A stretch of DNA of 64,000 nucleotides. It comes from Sphingobacteriales bacterium. Its GTDB lineage: Bacteria > Bacteroidota > Bacteroidia > Chitinophagales > UBA2359. The stretch covers positions 124,001 through 188,000 of the forward strand of contig JADJTE010000011.1 in NCBI GenBank assembly GCA_016711295.1, written 5' to 3'. A program made the translations under genes and the position numbers. Positions 27,816-37,637 of this stretch are shown one piece after another (positions within the stretch are counted from its first letter, which is position 1; every line of letters begins with the position of its first letter). The notes under the pieces are model-generated. The model was given only the letters and a program-made list of their open reading frames with translations. It made no database searches and was not told the origin of the DNA.

Positions 27816-29441
27816 TCAAAATAGCTTTTTGCCCGCTATTGAGTGCGCCGCTATGCGTCCTGTAAAGACACAGCCGCCCAGAAATGCGCCTTCTAAGGTT
27901 TTTTTGCCTATCATACCGCCGCCGCCGTAGCCCGCACTTTCGCCTATGGCATACAAGCCCGGTATAATATCGGGATTATTGGGGTTGCTATCGCGTTGGG
28001 TAACGCGCGATTGTAGGTCGGTTTGTATACCGCCCAAGGTTTTGCGCGGCATTATAAATTCTCGGATAGCTATATATGGTTTGGTACTTTCATCTTCAAT
28101 CCGTTGGAAATTGCAGGTACGCAGTCGGTCGCCCAGATATTGGCGTACTTGGGCAATTCGGCGCAATTGGTCGTCGTTATGAAATTTTTTGCCTCGTGCT
28201 ATCATCGCGTCGTACTGCCTGATTTCGCGCTGCATTAGTTCGGCATCGATATCGTTATTGCCTTGTAGGTGGTTCATTTTTTCAGCCAATTCGCCCAAGC
28301 TATTTGCCGTCAGCACGTCGGGGCAGTGTTTGATGATGTCGTCGACCAAACTTTGATTGCCCCAAACCACATCTTTCACAAATTGGAAAAAGCGTTTGTC
28401 GCGTATAGCGGGATTGTGTTCGGAGCCTGAAATAGCAAATTCTTTGCGCATGATTTTGTAATTCATCACTTGCCAGCTCATTTTTTTGTCTTGTCGGCAT
28501 ACCGATTCTACTAAGTGGTAGGTATCGAAAGACGTGACTAAGGGTTCGGGTCCGATGCGTTCGCCTTTGTAATTGAGCCATAGAGCAGAGCGGGGCGGCA
28601 CGATGCTCAATCCGTGGTGGAGGTGGCGCGGCTGCGGGTGGTGGATACCTGCCGCATAGCACCAAATACGGTCTAAATGGGTTATTTTGCCGTTTATTTT
28701 TTCGGTCGCATCTATCATTGAGCCGTCTATCATCGGGTCAAGCCCATTGAGCAGCGTTTCGGGCGGTGTTCCGAAGGGTTTATACCAATTATTGCGCACC
28801 CTTTCGAGGTTGCCACCTACGCCACCTGCCGCCACTACTACTACAGGCGCGTGGTATTCAAAATCAGCATTAGTACTTTCGTGTTTTCCTGCAACGCCGG
28901 CAATTTGCCCACCCTGCACGATTATTTCTTCTACGCGATGTTCTAACACAATGCGCAAATTATCGTTGGCTTTGGGGTGCTGTCGCAATTGGTGTTCGAG
29001 CCGTCGGGTTAGTTCCCAACCTGTGCCCCATACCAAGTGGAAACGCGGCACCGAGTTGCCTGGTTTAAACAAACCGCGCTCGACCCAATGCACGACGGGG
29101 AAAAATTGTACGCCTTGTTGCTGTAGCCAAGCAAATGTAGTAGGTGTTGTGTGCTGTACGTAGGCTTCTGCCCATTGTCGAGGCAAAACCTCGTCGGGTT
29201 CAAACTCGGCTGCACTTAGCCAGTCGCTCAGTGCTAAATCTTCTGAATCTTTGATACCTACGCGCTTTTGTATGGGCGAATTGACAAAAAACATACCGCC
29301 GAACGACCATTGCGCCATACCGCCAAAGTTTTGAGCCTTGCCGCGTTCGATTATCAGCACTTTCTGTCCAAACGATAATAGGTCGAGCGCGGCGGTGATA
29401 GCAGCGATACCGCCGCCGACAATAATAACATCTGCTTGCAT
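27816..29441 (-). CDS. FAD-binding dehydrogenase (fumarate reductase/KstD-like flavoprotein)
   Basis: 541 residues. The N-terminal FAD site is VIIVGGGIAAITAALDLL, followed by the acidic end of strand two in LIIERG. The substrate-domain segment ends with VVVVAAGGVGGNLERV, and the C-terminal FAD motif is GLYAIGESAGYGGGGMIGKKTLEGAFLGGCVFTGRIAA. This fits the group of soluble flavoproteins annotated as FAD-binding dehydrogenase, related to 3-ketosteroid 1-dehydrogenases. Substrate unknown and no sterol genes are nearby. A promoter lies about 70 bp upstream; MITE copy 4 is downstream. Confidence 0.88.
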   Translation of the reverse strand: MQADVIIVGGGIAAITAALDLLSFGQKVLIIERGKAQNFGGMAQWSFGGMFFVNSPIQKRVGIKDSEDLALSDWLSAAEFEPDEVLPRQWAEAYVQHTTPTTFAWLQQQGVQFFPVVHWVERGLFKPGNSVPRFHLVWGTGWELTRRLEHQLRQHPKANDNLRIVLEHRVEEIIVQGGQIAGVAGKHESTNADFEYHAPVVVVAAGGVGGNLERVRNNWYKPFGTPPETLLNGLDPMIDGSMIDATEKINGKITHLDRIWCYAAGIHHPQPRHLHHGLSIVPPRSALWLNYKGERIGPEPLVTSFDTYHLVESVCRQDKKMSWQVMNYKIMRKEFAISGSEHNPAIRDKRFFQFVKDVVWGNQSLVDDIIKHCPDVLTANSLGELAEKMNHLQGNNDIDAELMQREIRQYDAMIARGKKFHNDDQLRRIAQVRQYLGDRLRTCNFQRIEDESTKPYIAIREFIMPRKTLGGIQTDLQSRVTQRDSNPNNPDIIPGLYAIGESAGYGGGGMIGKKTLEGAFLGGCVFTGRIAAHSIAGKKLF

Positions 29442-29508
29442 AGGAAAAACAATAGTGTGGTTATCAACAAACGTAGAATAGACGTTGGTAGGTTGGAGAG
29501 AAGCCGGG

Positions 29509-29538
29509 CAAATGTAGTTACTTTTTATGGTATTTCAA
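29509..29538 (-). promoter_or_regulatory. Predicted promoter of the FAD dehydrogenase gene
   Basis: On the minus strand TTG, a 19-bp gap and TACATTTG match the -33/-7 pattern. Transcription would start near 29502, about 60 nt before the ATG at 29441. Confidence 0.55.
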
Positions 29539-29638
29539 GCAAATAGCCAAATGCCTTGTTTTATATCATATCTATGCGTTATTTCCGTTGGTCAAGATTA
29601 TGTTTTTATCGCTATTTCATAGCCATCAATCCCCTTAT

Positions 29639-30664
29639 CTAACCCTTAAACTCCTTAAATTTATCGGCGGTATAAGCCTTATTGCGCGAGGCACCATATT
29701 GCAAAATAGCATTGATGAACTGGTAGGGGGTATAGCCATTGATGGCGCATTGGTGAAAAATGCAGGTGGCGGGGGTCATACCGGGCAAGGAATTGATTTC
29801 GATGATATAGGTTTCTACGTGGTCGTCAAAAATTTTGACGAATGCATCTATTCGGGCATAACCTTCTATGCCGACGGTGCGGGCTGCGCGTTCGAGTTCG
29901 GCTTTGACTATGGCGGCTATCCGTTGTTGTTCGATGGGGTTGGTGGCATAGCGGGCGGGCGTGATATTTTGCCCTTCGCCCGCCAAAAATTTTTCTTCGA
30001 GCGACAATACCTCATCAGTGGCTAAGGTTTCGGAGGGTTCAAACATTTCGTATTCCCATATACCTTTGCCTTTGAAGTGGGTGAGCATACCGCCTGTTAC
30101 TTCTAAGAAATGTTGCGCTTTGCCCTTTTCGATGAGGGTTTCTATCAAAAACGCATCTTTCATCGGAAATTCTTCTTTGGGTTTCAGGTGCAATTGCTTG
30201 GCGGCAGAGGGCGACAAAGACGCTTCGGTACGGAACATGAGGGCGCAATAAGCAAGCAGTTCGGCGCGGCTTTTTATTTTTTTGACCGCCGAGCTACAAC
30301 CGTCGTCGGCGGGTTTGGCTATCATCGGATAAGAAAATTCTCGTTCGATATGTTGCAGGGTACGGTCAAAATCGCCGCCTGCCCATTCTTTGCGTTTTAC
30401 AAGCTGTTGCGAGGCAATTTTAAATCCGTTTCTAACTAATAATTGATTGGTCGTATATTTATTAATAGTCATTTCTGATGCTTTTGCGCTTGAACCGTTA
30501 TAAGCTATGGCATTGCGCTCTAATTGGCGTTGTAGGGTGCCATCTTCGCCTGGCCGACCGTGTAGGGCAATAAAAGCGAGGTCGATATGCTGTGGGAGGT
30601 GGCTTAATTCGATGTGTTTAGGTCGGCTGAGGGGTGTTTTTTCGCCTCCATATTTTTGTATCAA
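29639..30664 (-). CDS. ddl: Second D-Ala-D-Ala ligase module of a double ligase (frameshifted gene)
   Basis: Second ATP-grasp module. It has LAFIALHGRPGEDGTLQ, NKYTTNQLLVRNGF, the ATP-binding YPMIAKPADDGCSSAVKKI and the canonical metal-binding end GYARIDAFVKI... ETYIIEINSLPGMTPAT with Glu and Asn. Its own N-terminus (GVILGGYSSERHISVESGRN and GNEKRSELYEIPINILLKDN) lies upstream in two other frames, with breaks near 30845 and 30668. The module looks catalytically complete. It joins D-Ala residues, or D-Ala with another D-residue, for peptidoglycan. Confidence 0.85.
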   Translation of the reverse strand: MIQKYGGEKTPLSRPKHIELSHLPQHIDLAFIALHGRPGEDGTLQRQLERNAIAYNGSSAKASEMTINKYTTNQLLVRNGFKIASQQLVKRKEWAGGDFDRTLQHIEREFSYPMIAKPADDGCSSAVKKIKSRAELLAYCALMFRTEASLSPSAAKQLHLKPKEEFPMKDAFLIETLIEKGKAQHFLEVTGGMLTHFKGKGIWEYEMFEPSETLATDEVLSLEEKFLAGEGQNITPARYATNPIEQQRIAAIVKAELERAARTVGIEGYARIDAFVKIFDDHVETYIIEINSLPGMTPATCIFHQCAINGYTPYQFINAILQYGASRNKAYTADKFKEFKG

Positions 30665-30803
30665 TGCAGCGCAGCGCGTTTTGTGCTTGCTGTAATGGGG
30701 TGTATGGTATAGTGCTGTATTTTTTCGAGAATATCGTCGGCATTGTCTTTGAGCAATATATTGATGGGTATTTCGTATAGTTCAGAGCGTTTTTCGTTGC
30801 CCA

Positions 30804-32396
30804 TCAAAAAATGGGTATCGGGATATAATCGTTTGATGAGGACAATTTTTCGTAGATATTGCGCCCGCTCTCGACCGAAATGTGCCGCTCTGACGAGTAG
30901 CCGCCTAATATTACACCCACTCGTTTTTTGATTTTGGGGCGCAGGCGTTGGTCGGCGATGGCTTTATCTAATTGTTGCAGTAAAGTTTGATAGCGATAAC
31001 CGTCGGCACAACCCGATACGCGCTCGGCAATGGAGCTACGCACCACAAAGTTGAGGAATTGCGACGGATTGAGTCCTATTTCGGCGGCTTGGTGAAAAAA
31101 GAACGACGACGGCAACATGCCCGATGTAGTATTGGGGTCGTTGAGATAGATATGGTTCTGCGGGCTGATAAAACCGTCGATACGGGCGTAGGTATGGAAC
31201 TCGAATAGCTGGAATAACGATTCGGCTTTTTGGCAAATATTGGCGATCACTTCCGTAGGCAAATCGATAGGGGTTTGTTTTGATGATAGCCCCGCTAAAT
31301 ATTTGGAGCGATAATCAAAAATTTCGTTGCCTTTGCGTATTTCGGTAGGCGGCAGCGATACTATTTCGCCTTCGTCGGTGCGTATGACGATGCAGGAAAA
31401 TTCTTTGCCCGTCAAAAATTCTTCTATCAATACCTCGTGTTCGGTATCTAAGGCGACGAGGCGCACCATTACGTCTTCGGGTGCGCTGGGGTCTAACAGG
31501 TAGCGGTCAAGTTCGTGCAGCAAATCGGAGGGCAGATAGACGGTAGTGGGTTTTGCGCTGGTGTCCTGTAGTTTTGTCGATAGGCTTAGGTGCAAGGGTA
31601 GCCCGATACCCGTGCGTAGGTCGCTTATCTGCCGTATTTGGTCTTTTCGCTGGTCTGGCGACAAACTTCGCCACGATAAGGCATCTATGTCTTTGATAAA
31701 TAGGCTATTGAGTACGGCACGGTTAAAATCGGCTATATTGTCGTGTTTGACGGTGCTAACACCTATCGAAGAGCCTTGGTTAGCAGATTTGACTACCATT
31801 GGCAGCCCTATTTTTTGCTGTATTTGGTCGAACAGTGTTTTTTGTTGGTCGGGCGTGGCTGTTAGCCATTGTTGCCGCGTGAGGGTGGCATAGTTGGGCA
31901 CTGCAAAGCCCGCCCCCTGCATCACGCGCTTCTGAAAGGCTTTGTTCATGCCAATAGCTGATGGCAGAATGCCCGATGCAGTATAAGGAATGCCTATATA
32001 TTGTAGCAATCCCTGTATGCTTCCGTCTTCGCCACCTGCACCGTGTAGGGTGAGGAAAGCGAAATCTATCAATTGTGGTAGCGTTTGTAGCTTCACTAAC
32101 TTGCCTATCTGCTCCATTAATTGATGGGGCGGCACATGGGGCAGCGAATCGGCATAGAGTTGAAATTCGGCTTCGCTTAGGGGATATAGGTTGGCGGGCG
32201 GGTAAAAATCGCGGATACTTCCTTTATATACGTATTGCCAATCTAAGAGAAAGAAATTGCCAAAGGGGTCGGCAAATAGGGGTATTGGGTCAAATAGCGA
32301 TTTATCTAAATTGTCATAAACGGTTCGCCCGCCTGCAAAAGAGATTTCGCGTTCGCGCGATTTACCGCCAAAGATAATGCCGATTTTGATTTTCAT
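30804..32396 (-). CDS. ddl: First D-Ala-D-Ala ligase module of a double ligase (frameshifted gene)
   Basis: Starts IGIIFGGKSREREISFAGG (GGxSxE motif), continues with LTLHGAGGEDGSIQGLL, GMNKAFQKRVM and MVVKSANQGSSIGVS, and ends with ARIDGFI... IYLNDPNTTSGMLPSSFFF. At the metal site the usual ExN is replaced by DPN. An insertion of about 70 residues follows the ATP loop. After residue 490 the second module begins in the same frame (RVGVILGGYSSERHIS), so this is a true fusion and not two overlapping genes; the frame is lost at about 30845. Complete protein is about 915 residues. A promoter and a hairpin lie upstream. Confidence 0.88.
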   Translation of the reverse strand: MKIKIGIIFGGKSREREISFAGGRTVYDNLDKSLFDPIPLFADPFGNFFLLDWQYVYKGSIRDFYPPANLYPLSEAEFQLYADSLPHVPPHQLMEQIGKLVKLQTLPQLIDFAFLTLHGAGGEDGSIQGLLQYIGIPYTASGILPSAIGMNKAFQKRVMQGAGFAVPNYATLTRQQWLTATPDQQKTLFDQIQQKIGLPMVVKSANQGSSIGVSTVKHDNIADFNRAVLNSLFIKDIDALSWRSLSPDQRKDQIRQISDLRTGIGLPLHLSLSTKLQDTSAKPTTVYLPSDLLHELDRYLLDPSAPEDVMVRLVALDTEHEVLIEEFLTGKEFSCIVIRTDEGEIVSLPPTEIRKGNEIFDYRSKYLAGLSSKQTPIDLPTEVIANICQKAESLFQLFEFHTYARIDGFISPQNHIYLNDPNTTSGMLPSSFFFHQAAEIGLNPSQFLNFVVRSSIAERVSGCADGYRYQTLLQQLDKAIADQRLRPKIKKRVGVILGGYSSERHISVESGRNIYEKLSSSNDYIPIPIF

Positions 32397-32439
32397 GGAG
32401 TTGGGCTTTATTGAAGAGGGCTTTGTGCCAAAAATAAGG

Positions 32440-32474
32440 CAAACCTTATAGGTCGGAATAACCCATAAGGTTTG
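32440..32474 (-). terminator. Terminator-like hairpin in the ddl leader
   Basis: CAAACCTTAT and ATAAGGTTTG form a perfect 10-bp stem with a 15-nt loop, followed on the minus strand by a T-rich stretch (ccttattttt). It lies after the predicted ddl promoter and 44 bp before the ddl ATG. It may stop read-through from pspC or act as an attenuator; sequence alone cannot decide. Confidence 0.55.
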
Positions 32475-32512
32475 GTCTATGACAATACGTCACTCATTAC
32501 CAATATATAGCG

Positions 32513-32544
32513 CAAAGATACGCCAAAAGCTTGGTTTGTGCAAA
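32513..32544 (-). promoter_or_regulatory. Predicted promoter of ddl
   Basis: On the minus strand TTTG, a 20-bp gap and TATCTTTG, a full match to the -33/-7 pattern. Predicted leader is about 110 nt and contains the hairpin at 32440-32474. Confidence 0.6.
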
Positions 32545-32579
32545 TACGCCGATGGGCATTTTTGTAGGCTCTGGGGTGC

Positions 32580-33275
32580 TTATTCTGCTTCTGCTTTGGC
32601 GGTGTCGCTGATTTTGTTGTTTACTTGGGTGGTATTGCCCTTGTAGCTTAGGTAGGCAGCTTCGCTGAGTTGGCTGTCTAATTGGTCGGAGGCATATATT
32701 TCGGCGCGACTTTTGCCGCTTAGGGTCATATCGGCACTTGTGGCGTGTAGGCTGTGGGCATCTAATTCGCTGCCACCACTTAGTATGGCTTTTATCTGTT
32801 TGGCTTCGCCGTTGAGCGTAGCTTGGGCACTGCTTTCCAATTCGAGTTGTAGGTCGGTAGTAGTAAATTCGGCATTTAGTTCGGCAGCATCAGATATTTT
32901 TAATTTCAGTTTATCGCCTACAAAACCCGTTGCGCTTACGACACACGCGCCGCCTACTTCAAGCATTTGCAAATCGGGCATACCTATTTCTATGGTTATG
33001 TTGCTCACGTCGCCGATACTGCCTTGTCGTACCATTAGTTTGTCGTTGTTCAATTTTATATCGAGTTGCGCCAATGCTTCGCTATTGCCATCTATACGTA
33101 TACAATACTCTTCGCTTTGTGCGACATTCACTTTAGGCGCCGCCGATGTCAAGTTCGTCAAAACCTTTGTAGTCCAATTCTTTCGCACCCTCGCTATTGC
33201 CTGTTTCTGGCGTAGTGACGGCTTCGGTTTGTTGTAGGTCGTGGTCTTCGTCTTTGACAATTTTGCGCACTTCAT
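32580..33275 (-). CDS. PspC-type envelope protein, C-terminal DUF2807 adhesin-head-like domain
   Basis: Continuation of the PspC gene in another frame. From about 33140 it encodes VNVAQSEEYCIRIDGNSEAL and then a DUF2807-type right-handed beta structure of short repeating strands (LKISDAAELNAEF, LELESSAQATLNGE, AILSGGSELDAHSL, MTLSGKSRAEIY), ending in a Lys/Ala/Glu tail. Residues before about 45 are out of frame. The break lies in GGCGCCGCC near 33140 (DIGGA joins PKVNVAQ). The domain is probably periplasmic. Confidence 0.8.
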   Translation of the reverse strand: MKCAKLSKTKTTTYNKPKPSLRQKQAIARVRKNWTTKVLTNLTSAAPKVNVAQSEEYCIRIDGNSEALAQLDIKLNNDKLMVRQGSIGDVSNITIEIGMPDLQMLEVGGACVVSATGFVGDKLKLKISDAAELNAEFTTTDLQLELESSAQATLNGEAKQIKAILSGGSELDAHSLHATSADMTLSGKSRAEIYASDQLDSQLSEAAYLSYKGNTTQVNNKISDTAKAEAE

Positions 33276-34951
33276 CTTCGTTATAGATAGGTTTCAATTG
33301 AGCGTTGGCGAGAGCCAGACCGCGCTCGGTCATTATCCAAGTATGTCCTATCATATCGCCGTCATAAGTATTGGTTACGTTTTTGATGTCATAAATCAAG
33401 GGGCGTATGCCTTCGGTCAGGAATACGGCTTTGCCTACGGGCAATTTTAAGGTAAGTTGTACGTTCTGTTGTCGCCATTTAGATTCTTCTGCCGTAAAGT
33501 AGGGCGATAGCAATAGCGTTGCTTCTTTTTGATTGATTTGGTATTTCACGGTTTTAGCGTTTTCGATGGCTTCTTCGTAATCGCCGCCTTTGGCGGTAGT
33601 TTTTCGGTATAGCTCTATTTGTTCGCTTTGGCTGCGTTCGATATTTAGTTCTATATTGTCGCTATAATATGTTTGGGTCGAGAAGTCGAAGGCATCGTTA
33701 TCAAGGCTGAATGGCATATTACTTTCATTATTTTCGCGAATATTTTCTAAGGTACGGTCGTCTATTACATCAAGGCGCAGAACGTCTGTGCCATCAGGAG
33801 CAGGAACAGGTATCGTTAGTTCGGCGTAGTTGGTCGTATCGAAGCCATTAGTATAGGCACGCGCTCCGGTGAAACTCATCGAAGCGATACTCAATATCCA
33901 AAGCAAACCCAAGGCACCGCCCCATTGTCTAAATCCTTCGCTGTTGATATGCAGGGTACGGCGCAGAATAAAATAGCTCAAAAAAACGAGCGGCACCCCC
34001 AAGGCAACCATACCACTAAGCGCAAGACTAATAGCCGGGGCACTACTACCAAACAAAAAACTGCTCAGAAATGGCACTGCGTTAAACATAGATACCACCC
34101 AACCAAGCAGCATACCCGCAAAGCCCAATAATAGAGCTACGGCAATGGCTACTATTGCTATCGATACAACGGGGTTTAGGCTTCTAAAAGCCGCAGGTAT
34201 GCCTGTCTCAAGTTTTTCGCCGATATGGTTAAAAAAACGGCGTGTCCTTTCGCCCTTTTCACTTTGGCTAAAATTTTCGATACTTACCCGCAAATTATCC
34301 ACACCTTCTTTTACTGTCTTTTCTATATTCGACAAATTAACAGGCTCGCCTTTCATAGCTAATTTCTGCGCAGAAGTCTGCGCTTCGGGAACAATAACCA
34401 TGATAACCAAATAAGGGATAACGATGGTCGAACCGCTTAAGAAAAACGCTCCTGCAAACAACAAGCGCACCCAAGTAGGGTCTTCTATGCCGATATAAGC
34501 CGCCAGACCCGAACATACACCGCTGATAAACTTATCGTCGGGATTGCGATAAAAGCGGCGGGCAGCGGTGTTGCTTTCTTTAACGGGCAAATTGTTCGCT
34601 GGTGTAGCAGCAAGCACGGGCAATTGTGGCTGTTCGTGCTGGGGGTTGAGGTGGCGTTGTACCAAAGTACTATCGCTTTCGGGCAAGTCATTGTCAAACT
34701 GTTCGGGTTTGCCCATGATTTGCATCACCCGATGCACGTCGGCACTGATAACGACCTGCCGCTTTTGTTGGGTTAGCGCATCTTGGAACATCTCGGCAAT
34801 GCGCGACTCAATGTCTTCGACAATTTCGGTGCAGCCGGCTCAGCAGAAAAATAACCCTGAATGGCACGCAAATAATTGTCTAATTGGCGATAGCCGTCTT
34901 CCTCGACATGGAAAACCAGCCGCCTAAGTTGATGCTAATAGTCTTATTCAT
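33133..34951 (-). CDS. PspC-domain membrane stress protein, N-terminal part (frameshifted)
   Basis: The true start is the ATG at 34951 (MNKTISINLGG); two breaks, near 34918 and 34845, follow before the long frame (from 34791) takes over with MFQDALTQQKRQVVISADVHRVMQIMGKPEQF, the usual cytoplasmic N-terminus. The PspC domain (RRFYRNPDDKFISGVCSGLAAYIGI... VIPYLVIMVIVPEA) lies at about residues 80-132 of that frame. Several membrane segments and a large periplasmic region follow. PspC proteins sense envelope stress. padR lies just upstream, a common Bacteroidota pair. Confidence 0.85.
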
Positions 34952-35022
34952 AAATGAATGGAATTGAAAGATTGGAAGTGGTGCGCGGCAGCGCGGATTT
35001 GGATTGAGAGAATGGTGGGCAA

Positions 35023-35433
35023 CTAAGGCAAGGCTTCTTTATTAACATTCATCAGCGTAATCGGATTGATAGAAAGCGTATTCTTTTCGTCATTAGCGGG
35101 GTGCTGGCTGATGGCATCTACTGCTGCTACTACTTCGTACCACGTTTTGACTAACTCGTTTTTGACGTGTTCGCCCGACGGCGTGATATGATAATATTTG
35201 CGCGGGGGACCTGATTTAGATTCGACCCAACGATAATTGAGAAATCCCGCGCTCTTGAGGCGCGTTAGCAACGGATATAGCGTACCCTCAACAACGAGCA
35301 TATTGGCGGCTTTGAGCTGGGCAATAATATCGGACGGATACATCTCTTCGCGCGATATAATGCTCAATACACACATTTCTAAGATACCGCGCCGCATCTG
35401 TGTTTTGGCGTTTTCTACATTGATGAGTTCCAT
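35023..35433 (-). CDS. PadR-family transcriptional regulator
   Basis: 136 residues from the ATG at 35433 (MELINVENAKTQMRRGILEM); an upstream ATG at 35481 adds 16 residues and overlaps the promoter, so it is not chosen. Winged-helix DNA-binding domain with LSIISREEMYPSDIIAQLKAANMLVVEGTLYPLLTRLKSAGFL and the wing RKYYHITPSGEH. PadR proteins are usually repressors, and this one probably controls its own operon with pspC, whose start lies 71 bp downstream. The regulator, promoter and target gene are contiguous. Confidence 0.9.
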   Translation of the reverse strand: MELINVENAKTQMRRGILEMCVLSIISREEMYPSDIIAQLKAANMLVVEGTLYPLLTRLKSAGFLNYRWVESKSGPPRKYYHITPSGEHVKNELVKTWYEVVAAVDAISQHPANDEKNTLSINPITLMNVNKEALP

Positions 35434-35478
35434 GTGGCAAGTTTTAAAGGTACTATGTATTACACGGTAGTTGGCATA

Positions 35479-35506
35479 CAAAGATAATGCAAAAAGGCAC
35501 TACAAA
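35479..35506 (-). promoter_or_regulatory. Predicted promoter of the padR-pspC operon
   Basis: On the minus strand TTTG, a 16-bp gap and TATCTTTG. The gap is slightly short. Transcription would start about 40 nt before padR. The remainder of 35507-35829 holds a long T-run at 35521-35535 and nothing else I recognise. Confidence 0.5.
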
Positions 35507-35829
35507 GTTCCCGAAATCGAATTTTTTTTTTTTTCCTGCCCCTAAAATCGCCAAATTGCCCTATCTTGCACTCTATTTGACCTTTATCTGATAAACGACC
35601 GCGCTGTAACGGCAGTATATCGCTCATTTTTTTAGCCTTCTTTGGTCGGCAAACGCACTACAAAAAACAAATATCAGTACTACTTTTAGCCCACATTCCA
35701 TCTGCACTTATTCCGAAATAATGCACCCAAAAGCGGACTAAACACTACTTGAAAGGCTGTTTTGTATTAGTGAAAAAAAAATTTATTAGGTCATGCAACC
35801 ATTTTGTACAAAAAATCATCTTTAAGGCG

Positions 35830-36414
35830 ATGTTGTTTAGGCAAAACACAACAGTATTGTCAGAGCAAGAGATAATCGAAGGTTGCAAACAAGGTAAAAC
35901 AAAACACCAAGCCGCCCTATATGAGCGGTACAGTGCCAAAATGTTTGCCGTCTGTTTGCGCTACTTAGGCGATTATCATACTGCCGAAGACATATTGCAG
36001 GACGGTTTCATCAAAATTTTGTCCAATATAGACAAATACCGTGGCGAAGGCTCGTTCGAAGGTTGGATACGGCGCATTTTTATCAATATGGCAATAGAAA
36101 GCCAACGACGCAACGCCAATACCTACTCTATCGACGAACCCGAAAAACCCGACCTGCATGTGTACGAAGAAACAACTATTGACCGAATCGCAGCCGACGA
36201 TTTATTGCGCTTTGTGCAAGAGCTTTCTCCCGGATATAGAGCTGTATTTAATCTATATGCCATCGAGGGCTATACACACAAAGAAATCGCCGAAATGCTA
36301 AACATCACGGAAGGCACGTCTAAATCGCAATTAGCACGCGCACGAGGCTTGCTACAACAAAAATTAGCAGAGCATTACCCACAGTCAGTCGAGAACTATG
36401 GACACACATTCTAA
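35830..36414 (+). CDS. ECF RNA polymerase sigma factor (locus 1)
   Basis: 194 residues from the ATG at 35830; the frame opens earlier (35749), but the added 27 residues are basic and not family-like. Region 2 is ALYERYSAKMFAVCLRYLGDYHTAEDILQDGFIKIL, and region 4 is VQELSPGYRAVFNLYAIEGYTHKEIAEMLNITEGTSKSQLARAR. The end overlaps the start of the next gene by 17 bp, so sigma factor and barrel protein are coupled. It should direct transcription of envelope genes in response to a signal from that partner (inference). Confidence 0.93.
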   Translation: MLFRQNTTVLSEQEIIEGCKQGKTKHQAALYERYSAKMFAVCLRYLGDYHTAEDILQDGFIKILSNIDKYRGEGSFEGWIRRIFINMAIESQRRNANTYSIDEPEKPDLHVYEETTIDRIAADDLLRFVQELSPGYRAVFNLYAIEGYTHKEIAEMLNITEGTSKSQLARARGLLQQKLAEHYPQSVENYGHTF

Positions 36415-37637
36415 AATTGACCAGCTATTTGGCGATAAGCTACGGCAACACCAAATATCACCACCCCCAAAGGTCTGGAAAGCGATAAAAGCTAATTTGC
36501 CCCGCAAAACACCTTTTTATCAAACACCCGCCTTTTGGGTAGCTGCTGCTATGACTGCCCTAATCATAGGCAGTTGGTTGGGCTATTCGGGCTATAACAA
36601 GTTGCCGATAGCCAACCCCACACCTGCCCATACACAAAGCAGTGATACCCCTGACAGCAAAACCCATAGCACTACAACTCCTACCAACAACGACAATAGC
36701 AGCTACCAAGACCTGCCCACCATACCAAATATACAAGCCGAACCTCCTACGCGCTTGCCCAACAAAAAGGCAGCTGACCGCGTTGCGCCCCTGCAATACT
36801 ACTTCTGGTGCTGGCGTGGCAAATGCGACGACAACAATATCAACTATCGATAATGCTCTCTTAGCCACAGACCAACCCAAGACCAACAATAACCCGCAAC
36901 TCATAGCACCACGATCGTTGCGTGAGATAGGGCTTGATGCCCAACTTGCCAACGCTACTCTTACTACTAAAACGCTTCTATCGCAACGCACCTTGCCCAC
37001 AGCGACTGCCGCCACCGCAAGCCCGCAAAAACCCCAACGGCAAGGCATCGGTTTATACGCACAAGCATTCGGTAGCTATGGTGGCTCGCGAATATGGAGC
37101 AGCAACGCCGAAACAGAACAATTGCACACCACTTTTGGCAGTAACTACGGCTATGGTTTGGCCCTGGGCTACGATTTCAGCCCCCGATGGGGCATAGTAG
37201 CCGAATATGTTGCCCACAACCGACAAACACAACCCATCGAACGCACCGACGCTAACGGCAGTATATCCCAATCAACCATGCACCTCACTTATACCGCTGT
37301 GCCCGTATTGGCAAAAGTACGCTTGCTCGGTAGCCGCATTACGAACAAACCCTCCGAACTCAATCTATTAGCAGGTTTGCAATACGCTCGTCTGCAATCA
37401 GCCGCTATTAATTCGGACAACGCCGCCTACTTAAACCTACTCAAAACCGACCATTGGGGCTTCGCCGCAGGTATCGAATACGACTACTATCTGAACAAAC
37501 ATCTCACCCTGACCACAGGTCTGCGAACCTCCTTGCAAATGCCCGGTAACGGACTGTTCGACTTGCAACTGCCTTCAACTACCTCTACCAATAATTGGTC
37601 AATCGGCGGAAAAGTGGGCTTAGGATGGCATTTTTAG
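36398..37637 (+). CDS. Inner-membrane-anchored outer-membrane-type beta-barrel protein, ECF partner 1 (frameshifted)
   Basis: Read in two frames, 36398-36853 and about 36800-37637, joined by one indel near 36800. Residues 1-37 are cytoplasmic-like with the motif PPPKVWKAIKANL. A membrane helix follows (about 44-62), then a Thr/Pro/Asn-rich linker of about 140 residues, then a C-terminal barrel of about 210 residues (IGLYAQAFGSYGG to IGGKVGLGWHF, ending in Phe). The N-terminus resembles anti-sigma regions. The layout suggests a protein that could span both membranes. It is translationally coupled to the sigma gene. Confidence 0.82.
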
